A stretch of DNA of 64,000 bases from Prevotella sp. UBA2711 (GCA_002354095.1 DEKX01000002.1:13835-77834), one strand, 5' to 3'. Shown: positions 34,858 through 44,469, numbered from the stretch's first letter. The notes: generated by a model from the sequence alone, not told the origin. Program-made: numbers and translations.

Positions 34858-37800
34858 TTAATATATTCTTTTAATTTCGGCACCACGATAGTAGTGCAAT
34901 AGTATTTCATCATATTTATAACCTTTCTGTCCCATAACGGCAGCTCCTATCTGGCAGAGTCCGACACCGTGCCCCCACCCTTTTCCTTTCAGACGGAAGC
35001 CTGTGGCGGTCTTCTCTACGTCGAAAGCCGAACTATAGAGATGGGTCTCGCTAAGAGCACGACGTATCTCCAACTCCTTACCGATGGTGAAGGTCTTCTT
35101 CGTTCCTACAATCTTCAGTTTCCAGATACGTCCGCTTTTGCCTCGTTCCAACGGGATGAGGTCGGTTATCTTTCCAAAGTCGTCCTTTAGTTTTTCGTTG
35201 ATGAGATCAGAAATCTCATCCACAGAGTATTCAACGGTCCAGCGATAGAAATCGTTGGTCTCCAGATCATAATCATTTAAGACTTGCGAAAGTACCTCTT
35301 TATCGTTGGTGTTGCAGAATGGGTCTTCCACAGAGACAAGGTAGGGTTTGGGAGTATCTTCCCAACAATACTGGAACTCCTCCGTCACGCCACCACAACA
35401 TTTAGAGAATCTGGCATCACAGATTTCGTCGCCATAGCACAAGATACAGCCATGCGTAGCTTTCAAAGCCTGCTCTACTGCCTCACTGGTCTGCTTGGTG
35501 ATACCCTGATAGCGCTGACAATGGTCGTCGGCACACACGTCAAAGATGGTATGGTCTTCACGATCGTACCAACGAATCAGTTCGTCGTCCTTTTTGATGA
35601 ACGAGAAGAATCCGTCTTTACGCTCGTTATTCTCCTCACGACGCCGCATCTGTGCCAACAGCCATGAGCGCGAAATGACCGCATGAGCTTTCAGTAGTTC
35701 CAGTCCTGCCGTAGCCTTCATCTCACTGGAAATAACACTTGCCAGATATTTCTCTACAGGCAATTGATTGATAGCCGTAATCTTATCAGACTCGACCACC
35801 AAACGGAGCGTTCCCAGGAAGACTTGCGTTTCCTTGCGTTCCCAATGGAAATTGACACCGATAGTTACATCATGCAACGAGAAGGAAGCGGAGGGTGACT
35901 GTGGAGCAAAGGTCAGTTCACGATACTGCATGCCTCGCCACAATATACCGCCTTCTGAAAATTCAACGGTCTGTTCGCCTTCTATCAGCTCGCCTTTTGC
36001 CATATAAGGGGCATTCAGCGAGAAGGTGATTTTCTGTCCACTGACAATTCCTACCGATACATCGGGCTGTTGCGTCTTCTGCAAGGACAGACGGGTATTC
36101 GTCTCATTGCTCTTCATTCGTTCAATTACTTGCTGCATCTGTTCTGGTGTCAACGACACTTCACGATAGATAGCCAACGCTACCTCTGGTGTTATCTTTC
36201 GGAAATCTTCCTCACGCGGTGTTATCAGCAATCCGCCCATATCTACGGCTCCAGGACTGATGATATACTGAGCATCGCCTTCAGCCGCATAGCAGTCAGG
36301 ACGATGTTTCTTGCGAGGCAAAACCACACTTAGCGTCGTGTCGCCTTTCCGCCAAGTGATGATATTCATCATTGGCTCGGTTTCCTCCTTCAGCAGAGGT
36401 AGCGCGCGATAGAGTTTCTTGAAAAGTCGCTCGTCGTTCTCTAAAGAGTGACTGCGAATCAGGAAAGCCGCTGATGGATAATCCACTATCTGGTAGATAC
36501 CGTCTTCTTCGTCCAGTTTGATAATCTCCTGCAAATTACGGCTCAAGCGCTGCCACGAACACTGCAAGGGCAGGATATCCGAACTGACCGCCTGAAGATG
36601 GGCATGATCGGGGGCAGATGCACCGCACTTGGGACCATTATATAAAATGGTGAGACCTGGCGACTGTTTAGCCAATCGATGCATCTCGGCATACATGGGG
36701 AGAATAGCCTGCGGCTGATGCTTCAACGTAGGCAAAGTGAAATGCAAGGGAAGAATGGGGAATGGATTGACCAGCAGTTCATAATGCTTGTCAATGACAC
36801 GATGGATCTGTTCCTTCGGACGATTCTTGGAGCAGAGAAAACAGGGGCGTTCTGCCAAAGAACGCGCATCTATCTTGGCTCCTGTAGAACGAATACGGGC
36901 AGGATTCCACTGAACAGCCATCGTCATCCCCTCGCCCACCAGTTCGCGTGTTTCCACATCAGCTAATTCGCGATAGCGCTGACGCACGTCGTCCCAAGCC
37001 CACAACTGTCTGTCGAAGAAGCGAATCCACGACGAAGACGCTGCCTGATCGTAACCGCGCAGGTTAAGCGCCTTGCGGGCTTTGACTTCAAGCGTACGCA
37101 AACGGTCTTTGTATAGGTTGTTGGCATTGATTTTCTCTACAGAAAGGGCAGCATCAGAGTTCCCTCCCCAACGACGACAGAGATAGAGTTCTGTGTAGAT
37201 TCGACCGATGCGGTATTGACGAGAGAACATTAACCCTAACGCATAGTCTTCACCATAACTGGTATTAGGAAATCCGAAACTGCGAAGCAATGGCGTAAAG
37301 AAAGCCCTGGGAGCACCCAATCCATTGATACGCAGAGCGTTATTCGGTCCATTCTCGTCGGTCCACTCCCGATGGTCAATGAGTCCTGGGGGCAGCGTAT
37401 TCAATTCAAAATCGCACATTCTATAGGAGCCAATCACCATAGCGGCCTGCTGCTTATAAAATGCATCGACAATCGTCTGGAGCGTCTTGGGGGAAGAATA
37501 CAGGTCGTCGGAATCGAGTTGAACGGCAAAACGTCCACAGTAATTACTATATACGGCCTCATTCCAACAGCCTCCGATACCCAGGTCGTATCGATCGGGG
37601 GTAATGACCACCAGTTTGTCTTCATAACTTGCCATCAGGCCAGACAGGATTTCGGAAGTACCATCGGTAGAATGATTATCGACTACGATAACATTATACT
37701 TGAAGTTTGTTTTCTGCGACAGGGCACTCTCCACTGCATCTTTAATGGTTTTCGCACGATTGAAAACGGGAATAACAACGGAAGCCTCCATCTCGAAATC

Positions 37801-38529
37801 CTGTTCGTTGAAGTCAACCTCCAGATAGTGGCTCGTATCCACCAATGCACCGATTTCACGCAGATGGGCAGTGCAGGCTTGTTCCATCTCTATCTGCACC
37901 TCACGATTGGCAGGATTCACGTAATCAAACTGCTTGACGCCTGACGCCCTGAGGTCGGTTTCTTCCTCCGTATAGAGATACTCGTTCAGATGTAACAGTT
38001 CGCCCTCCCGACTCAAGAACAGACGGAGGTCATAGAAACCAGCCCACTGATAATCACGCTCTCTGTCGGATGTAGCATACTTATGAATCAGAGAGGTGGG
38101 TATCAGCAATAACGACCCGAAATCGAAATCGTTTCGCAGCGCACCTTCCTGATAGTCTATTACAGGATGAGCCTTGCGCTCGCCAGCCTCCATCTGCACT
38201 CGATCGCTATATACCATAGCTGCCTGTGCATCTTCCGCAGATAAGAGCATGCGCGCCAGTGCCGTAGGTCCTAATGTAATGGGGGTGGGTTTCAGACTCA
38301 GCAACGTATATGGGGCTACTGCATGTTCTGCCACCAACATGATACATTGACTGCTCTGCAACTGCTCGGTTACGAGTATGGTACAGTCTTGCGGTGCCTC
38401 CGTATCTGTTGCTTCGTTCATCAACAAAAAGATGTGACGCACCATGTTGCTTTGTCGCAACTGACCTATCATGTCGGCTAGTGATTCCACTGACTGACAG
38501 GCCAAAAAACAATCTATTTTGTTTCGCAT
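34858..38529 (-). CDS. Multidomain fusion: glycosyltransferase 2 / DUF4922 HIT-like / SpoIID
   Basis: This 1223-residue protein has no signal peptide. Residues 1-245 look like a degenerate GT-A domain. A canonical GT2 domain follows (about 250-480; VVIPVFNRAK, VDNHSTDGT, QLDSDD). Next is a DUF4922 region (about 555-850) of the HIT/GalT-like superfamily with RPCFLCSKNR and the catalytic-type motif PDHAHLQAV (about 640). The C-terminal third (about 870-1223) is SpoIID, with VEKYLASVISSEM and GKGWGHGVGLCQIGA. SpoIID proteins cut or bind glycan strands outside the cell, whereas DUF4922 and GT2 domains use nucleotides inside it, so the site of action is unclear. It is in an operon with an AmpG-like transporter. 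Confidence 0.85.
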   Translation of the reverse strand: MRNKIDCFLACQSVESLADMIGQLRQSNMVRHIFLLMNEATDTEAPQDCTILVTEQLQSSQCIMLVAEHAVAPYTLLSLKPTPITLGPTALARMLLSAEDAQAAMVYSDRVQMEAGERKAHPVIDYQEGALRNDFDFGSLLLIPTSLIHKYATSDRERDYQWAGFYDLRLFLSREGELLHLNEYLYTEEETDLRASGVKQFDYVNPANREVQIEMEQACTAHLREIGALVDTSHYLEVDFNEQDFEMEASVVIPVFNRAKTIKDAVESALSQKTNFKYNVIVVDNHSTDGTSEILSGLMASYEDKLVVITPDRYDLGIGGCWNEAVYSNYCGRFAVQLDSDDLYSSPKTLQTIVDAFYKQQAAMVIGSYRMCDFELNTLPPGLIDHREWTDENGPNNALRINGLGAPRAFFTPLLRSFGFPNTSYGEDYALGLMFSRQYRIGRIYTELYLCRRWGGNSDAALSVEKINANNLYKDRLRTLEVKARKALNLRGYDQAASSSWIRFFDRQLWAWDDVRQRYRELADVETRELVGEGMTMAVQWNPARIRSTGAKIDARSLAERPCFLCSKNRPKEQIHRVIDKHYELLVNPFPILPLHFTLPTLKHQPQAILPMYAEMHRLAKQSPGLTILYNGPKCGASAPDHAHLQAVSSDILPLQCSWQRLSRNLQEIIKLDEEDGIYQIVDYPSAAFLIRSHSLENDERLFKKLYRALPLLKEETEPMMNIITWRKGDTTLSVVLPRKKHRPDCYAAEGDAQYIISPGAVDMGGLLITPREEDFRKITPEVALAIYREVSLTPEQMQQVIERMKSNETNTRLSLQKTQQPDVSVGIVSGQKITFSLNAPYMAKGELIEGEQTVEFSEGGILWRGMQYRELTFAPQSPSASFSLHDVTIGVNFHWERKETQVFLGTLRLVVESDKITAINQLPVEKYLASVISSEMKATAGLELLKAHAVISRSWLLAQMRRREENNERKDGFFSFIKKDDELIRWYDREDHTIFDVCADDHCQRYQGITKQTSEAVEQALKATHGCILCYGDEICDARFSKCCGGVTEEFQYCWEDTPKPYLVSVEDPFCNTNDKEVLSQVLNDYDLETNDFYRWTVEYSVDEISDLINEKLKDDFGKITDLIPLERGKSGRIWKLKIVGTKKTFTIGKELEIRRALSETHLYSSAFDVEKTATGFRLKGKGWGHGVGLCQIGAAVMGQKGYKYDEILLHYYRGAEIKRIY

Positions 38530-38558
38530 TTTATGATTAGCACTTTAAAATTAGGCAC

Positions 38559-38617
38559 AAAGGTACAACTTTTTCTGTAAAATCTGCACTATTGCTCAAA
38601 ATAATTTTGTACCTTTG
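38559..38617. promoter_or_regulatory. Divergent promoters for the fusion gene and rlmN
   Basis: TACCTTTG on the minus strand (38566-38559) and TACCTTTG on the plus strand (38610-38617). The plus-strand box is 5 nt from the rlmN ATG. Confidence 0.6.
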
Positions 38618-38622
38618 CACTC

Positions 38623-39657
38623 ATGAATTCAAAAGTGAGACTTTTGGGAATGACGGTTGATGAGCTGAAAGGTGTCGTCAGCCAACTGGGTATGCCTGCC
38701 TTTACGGCCAAGCAGATGGCGCAATGGCTCTATGAGAAGCATGCCCGGAGTATTGATGAAATGACAAATCTCTCGAAGCAAAACCGTCAGCGACTGGCTG
38801 AAGGATATGAGGTGGGAATCATGCCGCACATCGACTGCCAACGCTCAAAAGACGGCACCATCAAATATCTATTCCCTGTTGAAGGTGGAGGATTCGTAGA
38901 AACCGTCTATATCCCCGACAACGACCGTGCTACCATCTGCGTCTCCTGTCAGGTTGGTTGCAAAATGAATTGTCTGTTCTGCCAGACGGGCAAGCAAGGA
39001 TGGCAAGGCAATCTTACTGCCGCCGACATCCTGAACCAGATTTATGCACTGCCCGAGGCGGAAAAACTGACAAACATCGTGTTTATGGGACAAGGCGAAC
39101 CGATGGACAATCTGGATGCAGTACTCCGTGTATGCGAAATCATGACGGCAGACTGGGGCTACAAATGGAGCCCGAAGCGCATTACGGTGAGTTCGGTTGG
39201 CGTACGTCATAAACTGAAGCGATATCTTGACGAAAGCGAATGTCATGTAGCTATCTCCATGCACTCGCCCTTGCACGAGCAACGTCTGCAACTGATGCCC
39301 GCAGAAAAAGCAATGCCTATCAGTGAGACCGTCGAACTGTTGCGTCAATACGACTTTACCCATCAGCGCCGTTGCTCCTTTGAATATATCTGTTTCGGAG
39401 GCCTGAACGATTCGCCTGTCTATGGACGCGAAATCGTTAAATTGCTCGAAGGACTGGAATGTCGCGTCAATTTAATCCGATTTCATGAAATTCCTAACGT
39501 TGACCTCCCTTCGTCCGACGAGAAGCGCATGGAGTCTTTACGAGACTATCTGACTCATCACGGCATCACGACCACCATTCGTGCCAGTCGGGGACAAGAT
39601 ATTCTGGCCGCCTGCGGCCTATTGAGTACAGCTCACAACCCTAACAACCCAATATAA
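38623..39657 (+). CDS. rlmN: 23S rRNA (adenine2503-C2) methyltransferase / tRNA A37 methyltransferase
   Basis: This 344-residue radical-SAM enzyme methylates A2503 of 23S rRNA and often A37 of some tRNAs. The cluster-binding motif is C113-x3-C117-x2-C120. The second active-site Cys is in RGQDILAACGLL near the C terminus. VFMGQGEPMDNLDAV is the family GEP motif. The length is normal. A TACCTTTG promoter box ends 5 nt before the ATG, suggesting a leaderless or near-leaderless message. pdxA follows after 2 nt. Confidence 0.96.
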   Translation: MNSKVRLLGMTVDELKGVVSQLGMPAFTAKQMAQWLYEKHARSIDEMTNLSKQNRQRLAEGYEVGIMPHIDCQRSKDGTIKYLFPVEGGGFVETVYIPDNDRATICVSCQVGCKMNCLFCQTGKQGWQGNLTAADILNQIYALPEAEKLTNIVFMGQGEPMDNLDAVLRVCEIMTADWGYKWSPKRITVSSVGVRHKLKRYLDESECHVAISMHSPLHEQRLQLMPAEKAMPISETVELLRQYDFTHQRRCSFEYICFGGLNDSPVYGREIVKLLEGLECRVNLIRFHEIPNVDLPSSDEKRMESLRDYLTHHGITTTIRASRGQDILAACGLLSTAHNPNNPI

Positions 39658-39659
39658 TT

Positions 39660-40769
39660 ATGGAAGAAAAAATGATTCGCGTGGCTATCACGCAAGGAGA
39701 TACAAACGGAATCGGCTATGAGGTGATTTTCAAGACCTTTGCCGACCCTGGTATGCTGGAGTTATGCACTCCGATTATCTATGGATCGCCCAAGATTGCA
39801 GCTTATCACAGAAAGGCATTGAATCTGGAAACAAATTTCAGCATCATCAATCATGCTGAGGAAGCCCGCAACGGCAGAGTTAATCTGCTGACATGCTTCG
39901 ACAAAGAGGTGAAAGTGGAACTTGGTCAACCCGCACAAGAGGCTGGAGAAGCCGCCTTTATAGCACTCGATAAAGCTATGACCGACTATCGTAAAGGACT
40001 CTTCGACGTGTTGGTAACCGCCCCTATCAATAAGGCAACTATCCAGAATCGTGAATTTCATTTCCCCGGTCATACGGAGTATATTGAAGCGAGCGTTGGC
40101 GACGGTCAGAAAGCATTGATGATATTGATGAACGAGAGTCTGCGTGTAGCCTTAGTGACCACTCACCTGCCTATCAAGGACGTTTCCAAGGCCATTACGA
40201 AGGAAGCTATTATCGAGAAAGCCACCATCTTCCATCGGAGTTTGAAGCGCGACTTCCGCATTTCCAATCCTCGCATCGCCATTCTGGCACTCAACCCCCA
40301 TGCAGGTGACAACGGACTTTTAGGCTCTGAGGAACAGCAAGTCATCATACCTGCTATTGCGGAATTGGAGAAACAAGGTATTCAGGCCTTTGGCCCCTAC
40401 CCTGCCGACGGTTTCTTTGGCAGTAATTCATATCACCACTTCGATGGTGTACTTGCGATGTATCATGACCAGGGCTTGGCTCCTTTCAAAACAATTGCTT
40501 TGGAAAGTGGTGTCAACTTTACAGCCGGACTTCCCATCGTCCGTACATCGCCTGACCATGGTACTGCCTACGACATAGCAGGACAAGGAATAGCCGACGA
40601 AAATTCATTCCGACAGGCTGTCTTTACGGCTATTGACGTTTATCGGAATCGCCAGTACTACGATGAGCCTCTGCAGAATCCGCTCCCCAAGCTATTCCAC
40701 GAAAAACGTGACGATAGCGAGAAGGTGCGATTTGCTATTCCCAAGGCTAAAGACACCTCGGAAAGTTAA
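39660..40769 (+). CDS. pdxA: 4-hydroxythreonine-4-phosphate dehydrogenase
   Basis: This 369-residue PdxA oxidises 4-phosphohydroxy-L-threonine in pyridoxal phosphate synthesis. It shows ITQGDTNGIGYEV near the start, PINKATIQNREFHFPGHTEYI, LALNPHAGDNGLLGSEE and MYHDQGLAPFKTIAL, with the metal-binding His residues in HTEY, NPHAGD and YHDQG. SPDHGTAYDIAG closes the active site. It is cytoplasmic and co-transcribed with rlmN. Confidence 0.95.
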   Translation: MEEKMIRVAITQGDTNGIGYEVIFKTFADPGMLELCTPIIYGSPKIAAYHRKALNLETNFSIINHAEEARNGRVNLLTCFDKEVKVELGQPAQEAGEAAFIALDKAMTDYRKGLFDVLVTAPINKATIQNREFHFPGHTEYIEASVGDGQKALMILMNESLRVALVTTHLPIKDVSKAITKEAIIEKATIFHRSLKRDFRISNPRIAILALNPHAGDNGLLGSEEQQVIIPAIAELEKQGIQAFGPYPADGFFGSNSYHHFDGVLAMYHDQGLAPFKTIALESGVNFTAGLPIVRTSPDHGTAYDIAGQGIADENSFRQAVFTAIDVYRNRQYYDEPLQNPLPKLFHEKRDDSEKVRFAIPKAKDTSES

Positions 40770-40824
40770 ATTTCTGCCAAAGTGTGCCATTATGTCAGAT
40801 TTTCTTTGTACCTTTGCAGGCTAA

Positions 40825-42051
40825 ATGAAGTATACGGAGCTACAGACCATTAAACAGCGCTATAATATCGTAGGTAACTGCGAAGCACTGAACCATGCGC
40901 TGGATGTCGCCTTACAGGTGGCACCTACCGACTTGAGCGTACTCATAGTGGGCGAAAGCGGTGTGGGTAAGGAAATTATTCCTCGTGTCATTCACGACAA
41001 TTCTCCACGTCGTCGCGAGAAATACTTTGCCATTAACTGTGGCTCTATTCCCGAAGGTACTATCGACAGTGAATTGTTCGGACACGTAAAGGGTTCTTTC
41101 ACAGGAGCCATCAATGATTCACCAGGTTATTTCGGTGTAGCCAACAAGGGCACTCTCTTTTTAGACGAAGTGGGTGAACTGCCACTGGCCACTCAGGCAC
41201 GACTACTTCGTGTACTGGAAACGGGCGAATACATCCCCGTCGGAGCTACAGAGGTTCGTAAGACGGATGTTCGTATCGTGGCGGCTACTAACGTCAATAT
41301 CCGGCAGGCTATCAGCGAAGGACGCTTCCGCGAAGATCTGTATTACCGTCTGAACTCCATCCCCATTCAAATACCACCCCTTAGAGAACGCGGCGAGGAT
41401 ATCGTCCTGCTGTTCCGTTTGTTTGCGTTGCAAATGGCTGAGAAATATCGGATGGATAAGGTGGTGCTCACCGACGAGGCTAAACAGATGCTCATGCGCT
41501 ATAAATGGCCAGGCAACGTGCGCCAACTGAAGAACATCACCGAGCAGATATCTATTCTTTCTACCGAACGACAGATTACACCCGAAATCCTTGCGCGCTT
41601 CATTCCGCAGAATCAGGAAACTACGCAATTGGCTACTATCCACGCCGACGGTGACCATTCGTTTGAGAACGAGAGGGAAATCCTTTACAAGATTCTCTTC
41701 GAACTGCGTAGCAATGTGAATGATATGCGTCGTGAGATGAGTACGCTGAAGAAACAGATGGAGGACATCAAGTCCGTACCTGCATCAACAGTGCCCACCA
41801 TACCGGCGTCTGCCACGATACCTTCTATTCCGACCATCCCCTCACCTTCAACAATGGAAGATGCGGTAGCCGAGGAATACGTTGAGCCCATCAAGGAACC
41901 CGAGAATCTGAATCTTGACGCTTGGAGTCGTCAGGCTCTGGAAAAGGCGCTCGACCGTAATGGGGGTAATAGGAAAAAAGCTGCTCAGGAATTGGGCATC
42001 AGTGATCGCACATTATATAGAAGACTTAAACAATATGGACTGGACAAATAA
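40825..42051 (+). CDS. Sigma-54 interaction-domain (AAA+) transcriptional activator
   Basis: This 408-residue bacterial enhancer-binding protein lacks a receiver or other sensor domain. The AAA+ domain (about 15-250) has Walker A VGESGVGKE, the sigma-54 contact loop as GSFTGA, Walker B GTLFLDEVGELP and the arginine-finger region FREDLYYRLN. A Pro/Thr/Ser-rich linker (about 310-350) follows, and a Fis-type HTH closes the protein (GGNRKKAAQELGISDRTLYRRL). Control must come from partner proteins or expression level. Its own TACCTTTG box is at 40809-40816. It begins the lptE-TPR-secG cluster conserved in Bacteroidetes. Confidence 0.93.
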   Translation: MKYTELQTIKQRYNIVGNCEALNHALDVALQVAPTDLSVLIVGESGVGKEIIPRVIHDNSPRRREKYFAINCGSIPEGTIDSELFGHVKGSFTGAINDSPGYFGVANKGTLFLDEVGELPLATQARLLRVLETGEYIPVGATEVRKTDVRIVAATNVNIRQAISEGRFREDLYYRLNSIPIQIPPLRERGEDIVLLFRLFALQMAEKYRMDKVVLTDEAKQMLMRYKWPGNVRQLKNITEQISILSTERQITPEILARFIPQNQETTQLATIHADGDHSFENEREILYKILFELRSNVNDMRREMSTLKKQMEDIKSVPASTVPTIPASATIPSIPTIPSPSTMEDAVAEEYVEPIKEPENLNLDAWSRQALEKALDRNGGNRKKAAQELGISDRTLYRRLKQYGLDK

Positions 42052-42553
42052 ACTTCGTACCCTCTGTGGCCTCGCAATGGTTATGTTGCTCGTGGCTTGC
42101 TCCGTTAGTTATAAGTTCAACGGTGCCAGTATAGACTATACGAAGACGAAGACTATCCAGATAGCCGATTTCCCCATTCGTTCCGCTTATGTGTGGGGAC
42201 CCATGGGACCTATGTTCAACAACCAGCTGAAGGATGAATTTGCCAACCACACACGTCTTGAACAGGTGCGCAGAAACGGTGACCTTAAAATAGAAGGTGA
42301 AATTACGCAATATCAGCAACGCAATAAGTCGGTATCGTCTGAAGGCTATTCTGCTCAAACCGAACTGTCAATGACGGTCAATGTGCGCTTCACCAACAAC
42401 ACGAACCATAAGGAAGACTTCGAACGCCAGTTTACGGCGTCAGCGACATACGAGACTACACGATCACTGAACTCCGTACAGGAAGAACTGGTGACACAGA
42501 TGGTCAAAGACCTCTGCGAACAAATATTCAATGCCACGGTGGCGAATTGGTAA
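42035..42553 (+). CDS. lptE: LptE-family LPS-assembly lipoprotein
   Basis: This 172-residue lipoprotein has the lipobox LLVAC (Cys 22) followed by SVSYKFNGASIDYTKTKT, the usual start of the Bacteroidetes LptE-like family. It partners LptD in placing lipopolysaccharide in the outer membrane. I start it at ATG 42035, giving a 17-bp overlap with the end of the sigma-54 activator gene. Its presence in the cluster with secG is conserved. Confidence 0.9.
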   Translation: MDWTNKLRTLCGLAMVMLLVACSVSYKFNGASIDYTKTKTIQIADFPIRSAYVWGPMGPMFNNQLKDEFANHTRLEQVRRNGDLKIEGEITQYQQRNKSVSSEGYSAQTELSMTVNVRFTNNTNHKEDFERQFTASATYETTRSLNSVQEELVTQMVKDLCEQIFNATVANW

Positions 42554-42559
42554 GATATA

Positions 42560-43315
42560 ATGGATTTAGTAGAGTTGATCAATCACCCAGAACGAATGGA
42601 CCGCGACACACTATATGAGTTGCGCTCTATGCTGGCTTTGCATCCCTACTTCCAGACGGTACGTCTGCTCATGCTCCAGAATCTTTACCTCCTTCACGAC
42701 CCCTCCTTCGATGAGGAATTGCGGCGCTCAGCTGTATATATTACCGACAGGCGTCGCCTCTTCAATCTCGTGGAGGCAGCTCACTATCAGCTGCAGCCTG
42801 CTGCAACAAAGTCGCAACCAACGACAAACAACCAGGAGAGCCGCACCATGTCGCTGATTGACTCCTTCCTCGACTCTATCCCTGCAGAGAAGCAGGAGAC
42901 TGCAAACCATCAAAAGCGTCGCCCTACTCCCAAAGACGCTACAGTCGATTATGTGGCTTACTTGATGGAAAACGATGACACTACGCTGGCAGACAGCCAA
43001 ACGCCACAGATGCAAGGACAGGACCTCATCGACCACTTCTTGCAAGAGGAACAGGGGCGCATACTGCTCAACGAATTAACCTATGAGGATAATTCCTCCG
43101 ACACTCCTCCCGCAGTGGAAGAGGAAGAACCTGCCGAAGAAGAATACTTCACCGAGACGCTGGCGCGCATCTATATTAAACAAGGACGCTATCAGAAGGC
43201 ACTCGACATCATTCATCGGCTTAGCAGCAACTATCCAGAGAAGAATGTCTATTTTGCCGACCAAATACGCTTCTTAGAGAAATTAATAATAAACAATAAT
43301 AATAAACAAAAGTAA
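42560..43315 (+). CDS. Conserved Bacteroidales TPR-like protein of unknown function
   Basis: This 251-residue cytoplasmic protein has an N-terminal helical part (DTLYELRSMLALHPYFQTVRL) and a C-terminal tetratricopeptide-like hairpin (ETLARIYIKQGRYQKALDII, then RLSSNYPEKNVYFADQIR). The middle (about 75-180) is low-complexity and acidic, with a KSQPTTNNQES stretch that varies in character from its surroundings. It lies between lptE (6 nt) and secG (1 nt), so it is part of that operon; a link to envelope export is likely but unproven. Confidence 0.85.
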   Translation: MDLVELINHPERMDRDTLYELRSMLALHPYFQTVRLLMLQNLYLLHDPSFDEELRRSAVYITDRRRLFNLVEAAHYQLQPAATKSQPTTNNQESRTMSLIDSFLDSIPAEKQETANHQKRRPTPKDATVDYVAYLMENDDTTLADSQTPQMQGQDLIDHFLQEEQGRILLNELTYEDNSSDTPPAVEEEEPAEEEYFTETLARIYIKQGRYQKALDIIHRLSSNYPEKNVYFADQIRFLEKLIINNNNKQK

Positions 43316-43316
43316 C

Positions 43317-43718
43317 ATGTACACATTATTTGTAATTCTAATCGTTATTGCAGCCATACTGATGATTGGTATTGTGCTGATTCAAGAGTCAAAAGGTGGC
43401 GGTCTGTCTTCCAGCTTTGCTGGATACAACCAGATTGGCGGTGTTCGCAAAACCACCGATTTCGTAGAGAAAGCAACATGGGGACTCGCCCTTGCGATGG
43501 TCGTCTTCAGTGTTGTATGTGCTTGGGTAGCTCCTACAGCTACTTCTGACACATCTGTGATGGAGAATTATCAGGCACCTGCTACCAATCCTAACACATT
43601 GCCAGGATTCGGAGCCAGCCAGACCAAAGATGCTGCTACTCCTGCTGCACCTGCCGATGCCAAAGCTCCTGCTACTCCAGCAGAAGCTCCAAAAGCACCT
43701 GCACAGCCTGCTAAGTAA
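43317..43718 (+). CDS. secG: Protein translocase subunit SecG
   Basis: This 133-residue SecG has two transmembrane helices (about 3-23 and 53-73) joined by the conserved IQESKGGGLSSSFAG and FVEKATWGLA. It aids the SecYEG channel. The C-terminal tail is an Ala/Pro-rich low-complexity region (PAAPADAKAPATPAEA), typical of Bacteroidales SecG. It is the last gene of the cluster; tRNA-His follows from its own promoter. Confidence 0.95.
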   Translation: MYTLFVILIVIAAILMIGIVLIQESKGGGLSSSFAGYNQIGGVRKTTDFVEKATWGLALAMVVFSVVCAWVAPTATSDTSVMENYQAPATNPNTLPGFGASQTKDAATPAAPADAKAPATPAEAPKAPAQPAK

Positions 43719-43746
43719 AGATTTTCTGCAAAAAGTGCGGGATTTA

Positions 43747-43778
43747 TTTGGTAATCTCAAATAATTCCCGTACCTTTG
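43747..43778 (+). promoter_or_regulatory. tRNA-His promoter
   Basis: TTTG (43747-43750), 20 nt, TACCTTTG (43771-43778), about 30 nt ahead of the tRNA. Confidence 0.75.
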
Positions 43779-43808
43779 CACTCGCTTTCCAAAAGAAAGT
43801 GCACGATG

Positions 43809-43882
43809 GTGCCCGTAGTTCAGTTGGTTAGAGCGTCAGATTGTGGTTCTGAATGTCGACGGTTCGAGTCCGTCCGGGCACC
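43809..43882 (+). tRNA. tRNA-His (anticodon GTG)
   Basis: The acceptor stem GTGCCCG/CGGGCAC, a D arm (GTTCAGTTGGTTAGAGC), an anticodon stem TCAGA/TCTGA around the loop TTGTGGT with anticodon GTG (43843-43845), and the T arm CGGTTCGAGTCCG are all present. The extra 5' G at 43808 can pair with C73 at 43882, as tRNA-His requires. The CCA end is not fully encoded. The 3' half is the likely attachment site of the island to its right. Confidence 0.97.
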
Positions 43883-43888
43883 CAAGAT

Positions 43889-43925
43889 AAAGGCTTGTAG
43901 GTCAAACACTTACAAGCCTTTTTTG
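43889..43925 (+). terminator. Terminator after tRNA-His
   Basis: An 11-bp perfect stem (AAAGGCTTGTA / TACAAGCCTTT, 11-nt loop) runs into TTTTTTG. Confidence 0.85.
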
Positions 43926-44210
43926 TTTCCTTTTTAGAACATAGTTTTAAGTTAAAATTAACTCAATTTCTGCTAAATTACTGTTAAATTGTGCGCTTTT
44001 GGCGCAAAATCGCCGCAAAATCGCCGCAAAAATCCATTACCCTATTTTTATCCATTCCTAAGACATTTTTATGCCTATTTTATTTTCAAAAATGAATCTC
44101 ATAACCAAAAATGGAAACGAAAATTGTGAAGACACGACATTCAGACGTGTATTCTGAATGTTGCGACACTCAGACCCTCCGTAAGCTTATTGATACAAAT
44201 ATTTCACTAG
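43926..44210. other. Non-coding left edge of the island
   Basis: No gene is visible between the tRNA terminator and the IS remnant. The stretch is A/T-rich and carries the left GCCGCAAAA-type repeats. Confidence 0.6.
44001..44034 (+). repeat. Left arm-type direct repeats
   Basis: Three tandem 11-12-mers: GGCGCAAAATC, GCCGCAAAATC and GCCGCAAAAATC, about 120 nt from the 3' end of tRNA-His. Matching repeats lie near the right end of the island (63902-63923). Confidence 0.6.
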
Positions 44211-44469
44211 TGTCCACTAAAAATAAGCGGAGATGTTTGTAGGTTACTTAAATATAGAGTTTTAGAGCGAAAAATTGACGATGACGATTTGAATTGACTA
44301 CCTTTGCAATCCAGAAGCAAATTAGCCATTCGATGAACACCGGAAAATATCTATTCGCCCAGTTCATAGAGTTCTTGCCGCAGAGATTTTTTTGACGAAT
44401 TGCAATGAAATACGAAGGGAACAAATACATGAAGCATTTCAAAGAACGCTTAGCAATTATTAGTGGACA
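44211..44469 (+). mobile_element. Internally deleted IS4-type element (DUF4372-type transposase remnant)
   Basis: Perfect 10-bp terminal inverted repeats TGTCCACTAA (44211-44220) and TTAGTGGACA (44460-44469) enclose 259 bp. The upstream region with a TACCTTTG promoter box is kept. From ATG 44333 the transposase N terminus reads MNTGKYLFAQFIEFLPQRFF, stop at 44393, then MKYEGNKYMKHF in the same frame. After that the sequence jumps to the right end, so the catalytic core is gone. The right terminal repeat provides the last codons and the stop of the regulator gene at 44460. Confidence 0.8.

Noticed and set aside
42780..42860. Frameshift in the TPR-like gene between lptE and secG
   Set aside because: The low-complexity stretch stays in frame, and the conserved C-terminal helices follow normally.
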